The position numbers and the translations under genes are program-made. From Sphingobium scionense (GTDB lineage: Bacteria; Pseudomonadota; Alphaproteobacteria; Sphingomonadales; Sphingomonadaceae), in assembly GCF_014197035.1 (NCBI RefSeq), contig NZ_JACIEU010000022.1, positions 21,660-85,659 on the forward strand: a DNA stretch of 64,000 bases, in the 5' to 3' direction. Shown one piece after another: positions 23,986-32,036 of the stretch. Position 1 is the first letter of the stretch, and each line of letters starts with the position of its first letter. The notes beneath the pieces are model-generated. The model was not told where the DNA came from and did not search any database. It saw only the letters and a list, made by a program, of their open reading frames with translations.

Positions 23986-26316
23986 TTACCAGCCGAAGGT
24001 CATGCCGACCCGGCCACCGGTCGAACCCTTGACGGTCGAACCGGCGAAGCCGCCGCTCATCCACACGCGCTCGGTAACCTGGGCCACCGCCGCGCCGGAA
24101 AAGCCCTGCTGGCCGCGATAGGTCGACAGGTTGAACGACAGGGCAAAGGTCGAATCCGGCGGCAGCAGCGTGCCCCCCATCGCCATGGCCGCCGCGATGC
24201 CGGCATTGGCCGCGCGCAGCTGCTGCTTCATGCCGACGACTTCGCCTTCCAGCGTGCCGACCCGGCCGCCAAGACCCGACAATTCGCCGACGTCCAGCGC
24301 CGCCGTCGCCAGATTGCCCGCCGCATCGGTCGTCACCAGGCTGACCGCGCCCGACTGGGCGGCCCGGCTGGCCGAGGATGTGATGCCGGCGGCGGTATAG
24401 GTCGAACTGGCCGAACCCAGCGCCACCTGGCCCTGCCGGACGGTGGTGACATTGGCACCGATCGCGATGCTATCGGCATAGACCGCCTGGGCGCCATTAC
24501 CCAGCGCCACCGCGCTGGCACCATTGGCCGTGCTGGCATTGCCCAGCGCGACCGCGCCGTCGCCGGTGGCCGTGTTGTTGGCGCCGATCGCAACCGCACC
24601 GGTGCCGGTCGCGACATTGGGATCGCCGATCGCCACTGCGCCATTGCCGCTCGCGCGATTGGCATAGCCGACCGATACGGCTGCGCCGTTGGTCGCCTGC
24701 GCGCCATTGCCGATGGCGACGGCATTGGCCGCCGACGCATTGGCGGCGTTGCCCATCGCAATGGCATTGGCGCCACTCGCGGTCGGGGCAGCGCCCGATC
24801 CGTTGGCTGCGATATAGGCGGTGCGGGCCGCTGCCGCATCAGCGCTGCTCTTGGCATCATTGGCGGTCGCCAGCGCGCTGTTGGCGGTTCCGGCGATACC
24901 ATTGGCGACAGTCAGCGCCTCGGTCGCGCTGCTGCTGGCCGTGCCGATCTGCGCCAGCGCATTATTGGCGATGTCGCGCGTCTCGTTGCCATAGGCGATC
25001 GCCGTATCCGCCTTCACGCCCGCCGCATCGGCGGATGCCTGCGCCGTTGCCGCATTGGCGAGCGCCGTGTTGGCGGTGCCCTGTGCAGCAGCCGCGTTGG
25101 ACAGCGCCGTGTTAGCCGTGCCCTGCGCGGTCGCCGCGTTGGCAAGTGCCGTGTTAGCCGTCCCCTGCGCCGCCGATGCATCGGCCTTCGCGCTATTGGC
25201 GGCATCCTGCGCCGTGGCCGCATTGGCCAGCGCTGTATCGGCCGTCGACTGGGCGGTCGCGGCGTTAGCAAGCGCCGTATTGGCGGTGCCATTCGCCGTC
25301 GTCGCGGTCGCCAGAGCGGTGTCGGCGGTGGACTGGGCAGCCGCCGCATCGGCCTTGGCGCTATTGGCCGTGCTCTGTGCAACAGCCACACCGGCCAGCG
25401 CAGCATCGGCCTTGCCATTGGCGGTATCCGCCGTCGCCTGCGCCGTCGCGGCGTTGGCAAGGGCCGTGTCGGCGGTGCCCTGTGCTGCGATGGCTGCGGC
25501 GTTGACCGCGTTCAACTGCGACAGGTTAACCGCATCCGTCGCTTCGGTCCCCGCAGCCAGATTGGTGATCTGACGTTCCGCACCAACATTACCGATCGAA
25601 AGACTGTTTTCTCTCGTCGTTAGCGAGCCATTACCCAACGCGATGCTGTTGAATGTATTAGCAGTCGCACCATACCCAAGAGCGACATTGTTATAAGCTG
25701 CCATCGTCCGGCTACCGATAGCCAAGGATGCCACACCTGCCTCGCTTGCATAACCAATGGCAATACTGTCTTGAGACTCGGCACTACTCAGCGATCCGAG
25801 AGCAAGCGAACGAGCACCAGAGGCCCATCCGAGAATCGCAATCGCGCCGCTGCTTGAAGTGGCTCCTCGACCAATAGACACCCCGTCGTACGCCGAGGCC
25901 CCTGCACCAATAGCCACCCCGCCTGCCAACAAGCTTGACGCATACGAGCCGATGGCAATGGCGCGTTCCATTGTGACCATACTATTATCGCCTAGAGCGA
26001 TGCTCTGCTCTCCCGAAGCGAGAGCCCCATAACCGAGGGCACTACTCTGTGCTCCAATCGCACGAGCATCATATCCAATTGCAGTGGCCCTGGAATAGGC
26101 GAATGGATAATCGGGGTGTCCTGCAATTGCATTGCTGCCTACCGCAACGCTCGAACTACCATAAGTTTGAGCATCAACACCGCATTCCGTGCTATCGGTA
26201 TATGCCCCCTCATTGCATTCCGCCGTCTCGTCGGCGCGTGCCATACCGGCCGTGGCGAGCGCGCACAGACTGATCCCCGCCGCGACGCTGCGCGACAGGC
26301 CAAATTTCTTCATCAT
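23986..26316 (-). CDS. YadA-like trimeric autotransporter adhesin
   Basis: Surface adhesin that trimerises and translocates its own passenger (type Vc secretion). A signal peptide ends MARADE near residue 29. The head (residues 45-250) is built from SIALG / AIGxxAxA left-handed beta-roll repeats. A neck-like segment TEATDAVNLSQLNAVN leads to a long Ala/Thr/Asn/Gln-rich stalk (TANTALANAATAQ-type repeats, about residues 275-500). A second head-like SANAVAIGNGAQATNGAAV region follows. The last 90 residues form the YadA anchor, ending VGMTFGW. The N-terminal head (about 25600-26250) is less GC-rich than the rest, as if exchanged. The 776-aa frame is intact. Confidence 0.93.
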   Translation of the reverse strand: MMKKFGLSRSVAAGISLCALATAGMARADETAECNEGAYTDSTECGVDAQTYGSSSVAVGSNAIAGHPDYPFAYSRATAIGYDARAIGAQSSALGYGALASGEQSIALGDNSMVTMERAIAIGSYASSLLAGGVAIGAGASAYDGVSIGRGATSSSGAIAILGWASGARSLALGSLSSAESQDSIAIGYASEAGVASLAIGSRTMAAYNNVALGYGATANTFNSIALGNGSLTTRENSLSIGNVGAERQITNLAAGTEATDAVNLSQLNAVNAAAIAAQGTADTALANAATAQATADTANGKADAALAGVAVAQSTANSAKADAAAAQSTADTALATATTANGTANTALANAATAQSTADTALANAATAQDAANSAKADASAAQGTANTALANAATAQGTANTALSNAAAAQGTANTALANAATAQASADAAGVKADTAIAYGNETRDIANNALAQIGTASSSATEALTVANGIAGTANSALATANDAKSSADAAAARTAYIAANGSGAAPTASGANAIAMGNAANASAANAVAIGNGAQATNGAAVSVGYANRASGNGAVAIGDPNVATGTGAVAIGANNTATGDGAVALGNASTANGASAVALGNGAQAVYADSIAIGANVTTVRQGQVALGSASSTYTAAGITSSASRAAQSGAVSLVTTDAAGNLATAALDVGELSGLGGRVGTLEGEVVGMKQQLRAANAGIAAAMAMGGTLLPPDSTFALSFNLSTYRGQQGFSGAAVAQVTERVWMSGGFAGSTVKGSTGGRVGMTFGW
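25010..25500 (-). repeat. Degenerate repeats encoding the adhesin stalk
   Basis: Many imperfect copies of the residue block T-A-N-T-A-L-A-N-A-A-T-A-Q, with variants S-T-A-D-T-A-L-A, lie head to tail. The DNA copies differ at third positions, so the array is old or held by protein-level selection. Length changes by recombination would lengthen or shorten the stalk. Confidence 0.8.
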
Positions 26317-26533
26317 GAAACAGACTACTCCTACAGACCAAAGGTGCAGTCGGAGGGGACGGCTCTCAAGCTAGCCCCCGAATCATCCCCTCTTCCCCCA
26401 CTCTGACACCGGTAGCCACCACCTATTCCCTGGTAAAGCGGGGCCGGAGGGAAAAATTGCGGACGGGCTGGAACCCATATCGGCGGCTTCCTATCTTGGC
26501 GGCCGGGCGTGCGTGCACCCCCTTGCCCCCACA

Positions 26534-26548
26534 GAACAAATCTGGAAC
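26534..26548. promoter_or_regulatory. LexA (SOS) box upstream of uvrA
   Basis: GAAC-AAATCTG-GAAC is an exact match to the alphaproteobacterial LexA site (direct repeat GTTC-N7-GTTC read from the other strand). It ends 9 bases before the uvrA ATG, suggesting repression of uvrA by LexA until DNA damage. Confidence 0.8.
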
Positions 26549-26557
26549 AAGACGCCC

Positions 26558-29473
26558 ATGAGTCTTACGCATATTTCGGTGCGCGGCGCGCGCGAGCACA
26601 ATCTCAAGGGCGTGGACGTCGATCTGCCGCGCGACAGCCTGATCGTCATCACCGGCCTCTCGGGCTCGGGCAAGTCCTCCCTCGCCTTCGACACCATCTA
26701 TGCCGAGGGGCAGCGCCGCTATGTGGAGTCGCTCTCCGCCTATGCGCGCCAGTTCCTGGAGATGATGCAGAAGCCCGATGTCGAGCATATCGAGGGCCTC
26801 AGCCCCGCCATCTCGATCGAGCAGAAGACCACCAGCCGCAACCCGCGCTCCACGGTCGCCACAGTCACCGAAATCTACGACTATATGCGCCTGCTCTGGG
26901 CGCGCGTCGGCATCCCCTATTCGCCCGCCACCGGCGAGCCGATCAGCGCCCAGACCGTCAGCCAGATGGTCGACCGCGTCATGCTCCTGCCCGAAGGCAC
27001 CCGTTTCTACCTGCTCGCCCCGGTGGTGCGCGGCCGCAAGGGCGAATATCGCAAGGAACTGGCCGAATGGCAGAAGGCGGGCTACACCCGCGTCCGCATC
27101 GACGGCGAACTCTACCTGATCGAGGATGCCCCCGCCCTCGACAAGAAATACAAGCATGACATCGAGGTCGTGGTCGATCGCCTGGCGGTCAACGCCGACA
27201 TGGCCACCCGCCTCGCCGACAGCTTCGAGCAGGCGCTCAAGCTCGCCGACGGCCTCGCCTATGTCGACCTGGCCGAGGGCGTGGTCCCCGGCCGCGAAGA
27301 CGAAGCCCAGTCCGCGGGCAAGATGAAGAATGCCGGCATCCCCGCCAACCGCATCGTCTTTTCCGAGAAATTCGCCTGCCCGGTCAGCGGCTTCACGATT
27401 CCCGAGATCGAGCCGCGCCTCTTCTCCTTCAACGCGCCGCTGGGCGCCTGCCCGGCCTGCGACGGCCTGGGCGAGCGGCAGGAGTTCGACCCCGAACTGG
27501 TCGTCCCCAACGAAGCCCTCTCCCTGAAGAAGGGCGCCGTCGTCCCCTGGGCCAAGTCCAACCCGCCCAGCCCCTATTATATGCAGGTGCTCGGCTCCCT
27601 CGCCAAGGAGTTCGGCTTCAGCCTCGAAACCCCCTGGGCCGAGTTGCCGGGCGAAGTGAAGCTCATCATCCTCCACGGCACCGGCGGCAAGCCCGTCACC
27701 CTGCGCTTCGTCGACGGCAAGAAGTCCTACGAGGTCCAGAAGCCGTTCGAGGGCGTGATCGGCAATTTGAACCGCCGCCTGCTCCAGACCGAAAGCGCCT
27801 GGATGCGCGAGGAACTGAGCAAATATCAGACCGCCATGCCCTGCGAGACCTGCCACGGCGCGCGCCTCAAGCCCGAAGCGCTCGCGGTCAAGATCGCCGG
27901 CGAGGATATCTCCGTCTCCACCCGCCGCTCGGTGGTGGACGCGCTCGCCTTCTTCTTGCGGCTGCCCGATGCGCTCAACGACCAGCAGAAGCAGATCGCC
28001 CGTGCCATCCTCAAGGAAATTGTCGAGCGCCTCGGCTTCCTCAACAATGTCGGCCTCGACTATCTGAACCTCGACCGCACCAGCGGCACCCTCTCGGGCG
28101 GCGAAAGCCAGCGCATCCGCCTCGCCAGCCAGATCGGCTCGGGCCTCTCGGGCGTCCTCTACGTCCTCGACGAACCCTCGATCGGCCTGCACCAGCGCGA
28201 CAATGACCGGCTGCTCGTCACCCTCAAGCGCCTGCGCGACCTCGGCAACAGCGTCATCGTCGTCGAGCATGACGAGGATGCGATCCGCGCCGCCGACTAT
28301 ATTGTCGACATGGGGCCGGGCGCCGGCGTCCATGGCGGCACCATCGTCGCCCAGGGCACCCTGCCGCAGCTATTGGCGCACAAGGACAGCCTGACCGCGG
28401 ACTATCTCAACGGCACCCGCCGCATCGACGTGCCCGCCAGGCGCCGCAAGGGTTCGGGCAAGAAGCTCACCGTCCACAATGCCCGCGCCAACAACCTCAC
28501 CGGCGTCACCGCGTCGATCCCGCTCGGCACCTTCACCTGCATCACCGGCGTCTCGGGATCGGGCAAGTCCAGCTTCACCATCGACACCCTCTATGCCGCC
28601 AGCGCCCGCACCCTGAACGGTGCCCGCATCGTCGCCGGCCCGCATGACAAGATCACGGGCCTGGAACATTGCGACAAGGTGATCGACATCGACCAGTCGC
28701 CGATCGGCCGCACCCCGCGCTCCAACCCGGCCACCTATACCGGCGCCTTCACCAATATCCGCGACTGGTTCGCGGGCCTGCCCGAAGCCCAGGCGCGCGG
28801 CTACAAGCCGGGCCGCTTCTCCTTCAACGTCAAGGGCGGCCGCTGCGAAGCCTGCCAGGGCGACGGCGTGCTCAAGATCGAGATGCACTTCCTCCCCGAC
28901 GTCTATGTCACCTGTGACGTCTGCCACGGCGCCCGCTACAACCGCGAGACGCTGGAGGTGAAGTTCAAGGGGATGAGTATCGCCGACGTGCTCGACATGA
29001 CAGTCGAGGATGCGGTCGAATTCTTCAAGGCCGTGCCGCCGATCCGCGACAAGATGGCGATGCTCGCCGAAGTCGGCCTTGGCTATATCAAGGTCGGCCA
29101 GCAGGCCACCACCCTGTCGGGCGGCGAAGCCCAGCGCGTCAAGCTCGCCAAGGAATTGTCGCGCCGCGCCACCGGCAACACCCTCTATATCCTCGACGAA
29201 CCCACCACCGGCCTGCATTTCGAGGATGTCCGCAAGCTGCTGGAAGTCCTCCACGCCCTGGTCGAACAGGGCAACAGCGTCGTGGTGATCGAGCATAATC
29301 TCGATGTCATCAAGACGGCGGATTATATCATCGACATGGGACCGGAGGGCGGCGTGAAAGGCGGCGAAGTCGTTGCGCAGGGCACGCCGGAACAGGTCGT
29401 GAAGGAACCCCGCAGCTTTACCGGGCGCTATCTGGCGCCGTTGCTGGGGCTGGAGGCTGTGGCGGCGGAATGA
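26558..29473 (+). CDS. uvrA: UvrA, excinuclease ABC subunit A
   Basis: Damage-recognition ATPase of nucleotide excision repair; it acts as a dimer and loads UvrB. The two Walker A motifs are GLSGSGKSS near residue 32 and GVSGSGKSS in the C-terminal half. ABC signatures are LSGGESQRIRLA and LSGGEAQRVKLA. Zinc-binding Cys pairs are seen in ACPACDGLG and in CEACQGDG / CDVCHGAR. The UvrB-binding region RRYVESLSAYARQFLEMM is present. The 971-aa length and the MSLTHISVRGAREHNLKGV start are standard. A LexA box is immediately upstream. An AT-rich gene of foreign character begins 17 bases after the stop. Confidence 0.98.
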   Translation: MSLTHISVRGAREHNLKGVDVDLPRDSLIVITGLSGSGKSSLAFDTIYAEGQRRYVESLSAYARQFLEMMQKPDVEHIEGLSPAISIEQKTTSRNPRSTVATVTEIYDYMRLLWARVGIPYSPATGEPISAQTVSQMVDRVMLLPEGTRFYLLAPVVRGRKGEYRKELAEWQKAGYTRVRIDGELYLIEDAPALDKKYKHDIEVVVDRLAVNADMATRLADSFEQALKLADGLAYVDLAEGVVPGREDEAQSAGKMKNAGIPANRIVFSEKFACPVSGFTIPEIEPRLFSFNAPLGACPACDGLGERQEFDPELVVPNEALSLKKGAVVPWAKSNPPSPYYMQVLGSLAKEFGFSLETPWAELPGEVKLIILHGTGGKPVTLRFVDGKKSYEVQKPFEGVIGNLNRRLLQTESAWMREELSKYQTAMPCETCHGARLKPEALAVKIAGEDISVSTRRSVVDALAFFLRLPDALNDQQKQIARAILKEIVERLGFLNNVGLDYLNLDRTSGTLSGGESQRIRLASQIGSGLSGVLYVLDEPSIGLHQRDNDRLLVTLKRLRDLGNSVIVVEHDEDAIRAADYIVDMGPGAGVHGGTIVAQGTLPQLLAHKDSLTADYLNGTRRIDVPARRRKGSGKKLTVHNARANNLTGVTASIPLGTFTCITGVSGSGKSSFTIDTLYAASARTLNGARIVAGPHDKITGLEHCDKVIDIDQSPIGRTPRSNPATYTGAFTNIRDWFAGLPEAQARGYKPGRFSFNVKGGRCEACQGDGVLKIEMHFLPDVYVTCDVCHGARYNRETLEVKFKGMSIADVLDMTVEDAVEFFKAVPPIRDKMAMLAEVGLGYIKVGQQATTLSGGEAQRVKLAKELSRRATGNTLYILDEPTTGLHFEDVRKLLEVLHALVEQGNSVVVIEHNLDVIKTADYIIDMGPEGGVKGGEVVAQGTPEQVVKEPRSFTGRYLAPLLGLEAVAAE

Positions 29474-29490
29474 GCAACCGAAGGGGACAT

Positions 29491-30603
29491 ATGAATCCTA
29501 GCAGCACATTCAAACAATATGCCTCTCAACCAAATCACGGCGGCTATTTCGAAAGTTGCGGAAATGATAACATAGACAAATTTCTGTCATCCAGCCTTAC
29601 CAGCATTAAAAATTGTGTAATTGGAATAACTAAAGATAATGCAGATTTATCATCAATTAATTATGGATTCACATGCAAAGACAATTTCTCTGCCCATTCA
29701 TCCATATTCCATTCTGAAGATATTATAGCAATAAGCGCATGCCTGCCGCTAAAAATACTTAGCCTAGCCAAAGCTGCTTCAACTCTAAAATATGAACGAA
29801 ATTCAGGATATTGGCTAAAATACACTGGAAACATTGAATACGATTTCAATAAATCATGGAAATTTAGACAATATATTGAAGATGAAAGTTTTTTAAATAA
29901 AACTGGTGACTACAATACAGATCACTTCATAGGAAGCATCACAGAAATTTCTATAAGATTTATAGGATTACATGAGTTTTTCCATATTGCCGCCGGCCAC
30001 ACAAGGTGGCTGAAAAAGACTTTTAGCATTGCATCAATTGATGATGGATTAGATTGTGAATCTGATGATCTACAAAACAGCATTGGCGATATAAAAAAGA
30101 TTTTAGAATGGGATGCAGATTGCCACGCCATACACAGGCTAGTTTTAGCTACATTTAACGCTGCCCCCTCGGACAAGAGAGATGAATATGGGAAAAACAT
30201 ATTCACTATTAATCCATATGGCCCATATGGCGTGTGGCAACAGGCTGCATATTTTCTGATATTTTCGATAACGGTATGTTATTTTTTTCTATTCAATCAA
30301 TCTCTTTCAATTTCAAGATATCATCCGGATAATCTTTTCAGAATGAGATCATCAATATACTATATTTTACAAATATCTTTTTCGATATCCGGCATACATC
30401 CAGAAACTATGATGCAAATTGTTATTCAAGCCTTAGGAGATTCTAAAAAATTTTGGGTGAATTTTTCTGAAAAATATTCGTTAGACTTCGACATTCTAGA
30501 ATTTTTAAATATAAAAAATATCGAAAACGTTTTTGAAGATGAAAAGCCATATAGAGAAAAAATGTTATATTTCTTAAACAATGGCCTATCCAGAAGATTC
30601 TAA
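29491..30603 (+). CDS. Putative zinc metallopeptidase (HExxH), AT-rich, probably horizontally acquired
   Basis: A 370-aa protein unlike its neighbours in composition; one sampled 60-base line has 20 G+C. The motif HEFFH at residues 161-165 fits HExxH zinc peptidases. About 40 residues later EWDADCHAIHRL gives an ExxAD-like helix whose Glu206 could be the third ligand, the gluzincin pattern also seen in ImmA/M48-like proteins. A hydrophobic stretch AAYFLIFSITVCYFFLF lies near residues 255-275. The start at 29491 has AAGGGG 6 bases upstream; an in-frame ATG at 29470 overlaps the uvrA stop. The frame is intact. Function is not known; context with a toxin-antitoxin cluster suggests an accessory or defence role, which is inference. 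Confidence 0.75.
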   Translation: MNPSSTFKQYASQPNHGGYFESCGNDNIDKFLSSSLTSIKNCVIGITKDNADLSSINYGFTCKDNFSAHSSIFHSEDIIAISACLPLKILSLAKAASTLKYERNSGYWLKYTGNIEYDFNKSWKFRQYIEDESFLNKTGDYNTDHFIGSITEISIRFIGLHEFFHIAAGHTRWLKKTFSIASIDDGLDCESDDLQNSIGDIKKILEWDADCHAIHRLVLATFNAAPSDKRDEYGKNIFTINPYGPYGVWQQAAYFLIFSITVCYFFLFNQSLSISRYHPDNLFRMRSSIYYILQISFSISGIHPETMMQIVIQALGDSKKFWVNFSEKYSLDFDILEFLNIKNIENVFEDEKPYREKMLYFLNNGLSRRF

Positions 30604-30630
30604 ATCCAGAATTACAGGAGAAGTATCAAT

Positions 30631-30699
30631 ATGAATTCACAGTTAATTTACGGAATTGCGGTGAAATTTTATTCAGAACCCGAAGTTCTCCAAACCTAA
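30631..30699 (+). CDS. Possible 22-codon leader or truncated gene remnant
   Basis: An ACAGGAG site sits 13 bases before ATG 30631; the frame MNSQLIYGIAVKFYSEPEV closes at TAA 30697-30699. The AT-rich composition matches the metallopeptidase gene 28 bases upstream and ends abruptly near 30710, where GC-rich sequence resumes. It may be the 5' stump of a second gene of the imported segment. Confidence 0.3.
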   Translation: MNSQLIYGIAVKFYSEPEVLQT

Positions 30700-30764
30700 T
30701 CCATATCAGATCAATCTACCCCGCCCGGATTGGCTCCACTGCGCCCATCTGCTAGACGTTCCCC

Positions 30765-30935
30765 ATGCCCAAACTTACCCCCATCGAGTCCGAGTTCGCG
30801 ACAACCGAGGATGCGGAAGCTCATGACGCATGGGTCCGAGCCAAGGTGGAACGCGCACTGACCTCCAACAAGCCGCGCATCCCGCATGACGCAGTCATGG
30901 CCAAGGCGCAGGCCGTTCTCGACAAATATAAATGA
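30765..30935 (+). CDS. Antitoxin of a RelB/ParD-like type II module (stability determinant)
   Basis: A 56-aa protein, MPKLTPIESEFATTEDAEAH..., ending AKAQAVLDKYK. Residues DAWVRAKVERAL and HDAVMAKAQAVLDK form two amphipathic helices, a layout shared by the small 'stability determinant' antitoxins that pair with ParE toxins. Its TGA overlaps the toxin ATG (ATGA at 30932-30935), the usual translational coupling. It should neutralise the toxin by direct binding and autoregulate the operon. It was found by eye. No clear palindromic operator was seen upstream, and the ribosome-binding site is weak. Confidence 0.82.
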   Translation: MPKLTPIESEFATTEDAEAHDAWVRAKVERALTSNKPRIPHDAVMAKAQAVLDKYK

Positions 30936-31210
30936 CCCTGCCGGTCGTCTGGGATGACGAGGCCGAAACGGCCCTCCTGACCATCCTCGACTATATCGGC
31001 CCGCGCAACAAGCCGGCGGCCGAGCGCCTCTATGCCGCCATCCGACACACAGCCGACAATCTGCCCAACCACCCTTATACGCATCGCCCCGGCCGCGCGC
31101 CCGGCACGCGCGAAGCCGTGGTTCATCCCAATTATATCCTCATCTACCGCGTCGGGATCGAAGCGATCGAGATATTGACGCTCGTCCACGCGCGCCAGCA
31201 ATATCCCTGA
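30932..31210 (+). CDS. ParE/RelE-superfamily toxin
   Basis: A 92-aa toxin of the RelE/ParE fold. It begins LPVVWDDEAETALLTILDYIGPRNKPAAERLY, the two-helix start of the family. It continues with RPGRAPGTREAVVHPNYILIYRVGIEAIEILTLVHARQQYP, in which the Arg-x-x-V-x-x-x-Y-x-x-x-Y-R core and the C-terminal H-A-R-Q-x-x-P ending are typical. ParE members poison gyrase; RelE members cleave mRNA; the ending here resembles ParE. It overlaps the antitoxin gene by 4 bases, and the nucleotidyltransferase-like gene starts 3 bases after its stop. Confidence 0.9.
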   Translation: MTLPVVWDDEAETALLTILDYIGPRNKPAAERLYAAIRHTADNLPNHPYTHRPGRAPGTREAVVHPNYILIYRVGIEAIEILTLVHARQQYP

Positions 31211-31213
31211 CCC

Positions 31214-31765
31214 TTGCCCCTCTACCGCCCCCAATTCGAGGCCGCCCTTCGCCTCCTCGCCCGGATCAGCGATGCCATGGTCGCGCGCGGCCTGTCGCGC
31301 CCCATACTCGTCGGCGGGGCGGCGGCGGAATTTTACTCGTCCAGCGCGCTGACGACCGGCGACTTCGACCTGTGCGCCATCGGACAGAGCGAACTGGAGG
31401 AGGAAATGCAGCGGGTCGGCTTCGTCCGCCCTTCGGGTTCCGGCCAGTCGCTGCGCGGCTGGATCCACCCCGACTTCAAACTCGGTTTTGAAATCGTCGC
31501 CGATGTGCCGATGGACGGCAATGTCGATGCGGCCCATATCCGTCTCGTCCGGCCGATCGGGGAAACGGCGCTGTTCCGCATCATTTCGGTCGAAGATTTG
31601 ATCGCCGATCGCATGGGCCAATATGCGTCGGGCACGGCACGGGATCGGCTGGATCAGGCGCGCCTGCTGCTCGCCCTTCACCCCGACGCCGATATGGCGT
31701 ATCTGGAACGGCGCATCCGCGAAGAAAGCATGGGCGATTATGGCGTCGAAGACATTAGCGATTGA
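31214..31765 (+). CDS. Nucleotidyltransferase-fold protein linked to the toxin-antitoxin genes
   Basis: A 183-aa protein of the polymerase-beta-like nucleotidyltransferase fold. PILVGGAAAEFYSSSALTTGDFDL has the Gly-Gly at 34-35 and the two Asp (50, 52) of the hG-G...D-x-D active site. A later segment VRPIGETALFRIISVEDLIADRM...ARDRLDQARLLL fits the helix seen in AbiEii/MNT-type toxins. The start is probably TTG 31214, only 3 bases after the toxin stop; ATG 31277 would cut into the fold. Spacing implies one transcript with the toxin-antitoxin pair. Whether it is a second toxin or a modifier is unknown. Confidence 0.75.
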   Translation: MPLYRPQFEAALRLLARISDAMVARGLSRPILVGGAAAEFYSSSALTTGDFDLCAIGQSELEEEMQRVGFVRPSGSGQSLRGWIHPDFKLGFEIVADVPMDGNVDAAHIRLVRPIGETALFRIISVEDLIADRMGQYASGTARDRLDQARLLLALHPDADMAYLERRIREESMGDYGVEDISD

Positions 31766-31934
31766 GCCGGACGAGCCGGTCATCGACATGGCCGAACTGG
31801 GCGAGCGCTTGGCGCGTCGTCGCGCCGAACTCGGCATTAGCGACGCCGATCGGCCCCGTAACGCCGGCACCCGCCGCACCGACAGCAAGACAGCGTTGCT
31901 CAAGGCCATCAAGGATGTCGGCGGCGACTGGTAG
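31740..31934 (+). CDS. Small basic protein overlapping the nucleotidyltransferase gene, 64 aa
   Basis: Starts MASKTLAIEPDEPVIDMAEL at ATG 31740, inside the end of the nucleotidyltransferase gene (26-base overlap, different frame), and ends LKAIKDVGGDW. The middle LGERLARRRAELGISDADR resembles an N-terminal helix of DNA-binding or toxin-partner proteins, but no family is recognised. Overlap and shared strand indicate coupled translation. It may be the cognate antitoxin or a cofactor of the nucleotidyltransferase, by analogy with bicistronic AbiE or MNT systems. Confidence 0.62.
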   Translation: MASKTLAIEPDEPVIDMAELGERLARRRAELGISDADRPRNAGTRRTDSKTALLKAIKDVGGDW

Positions 31935-32036
31935 GCGCGCACCCAAAGCCCCAAAAATCCTATTCCGCTGTCCTACACCCGGCCTTTCTGCCTACCCTTC
32001 CGGCAACGCGTCCTCTTTCCCTGAAAGGGCCTTGCC

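Noticed and set aside
22810..25623. A 937-codon plus-strand open frame
   Set aside because: Antisense to the APH-like kinase and the adhesin stalk; its Arg/Gly/Ile repeats mirror the Ala-rich stalk codons.
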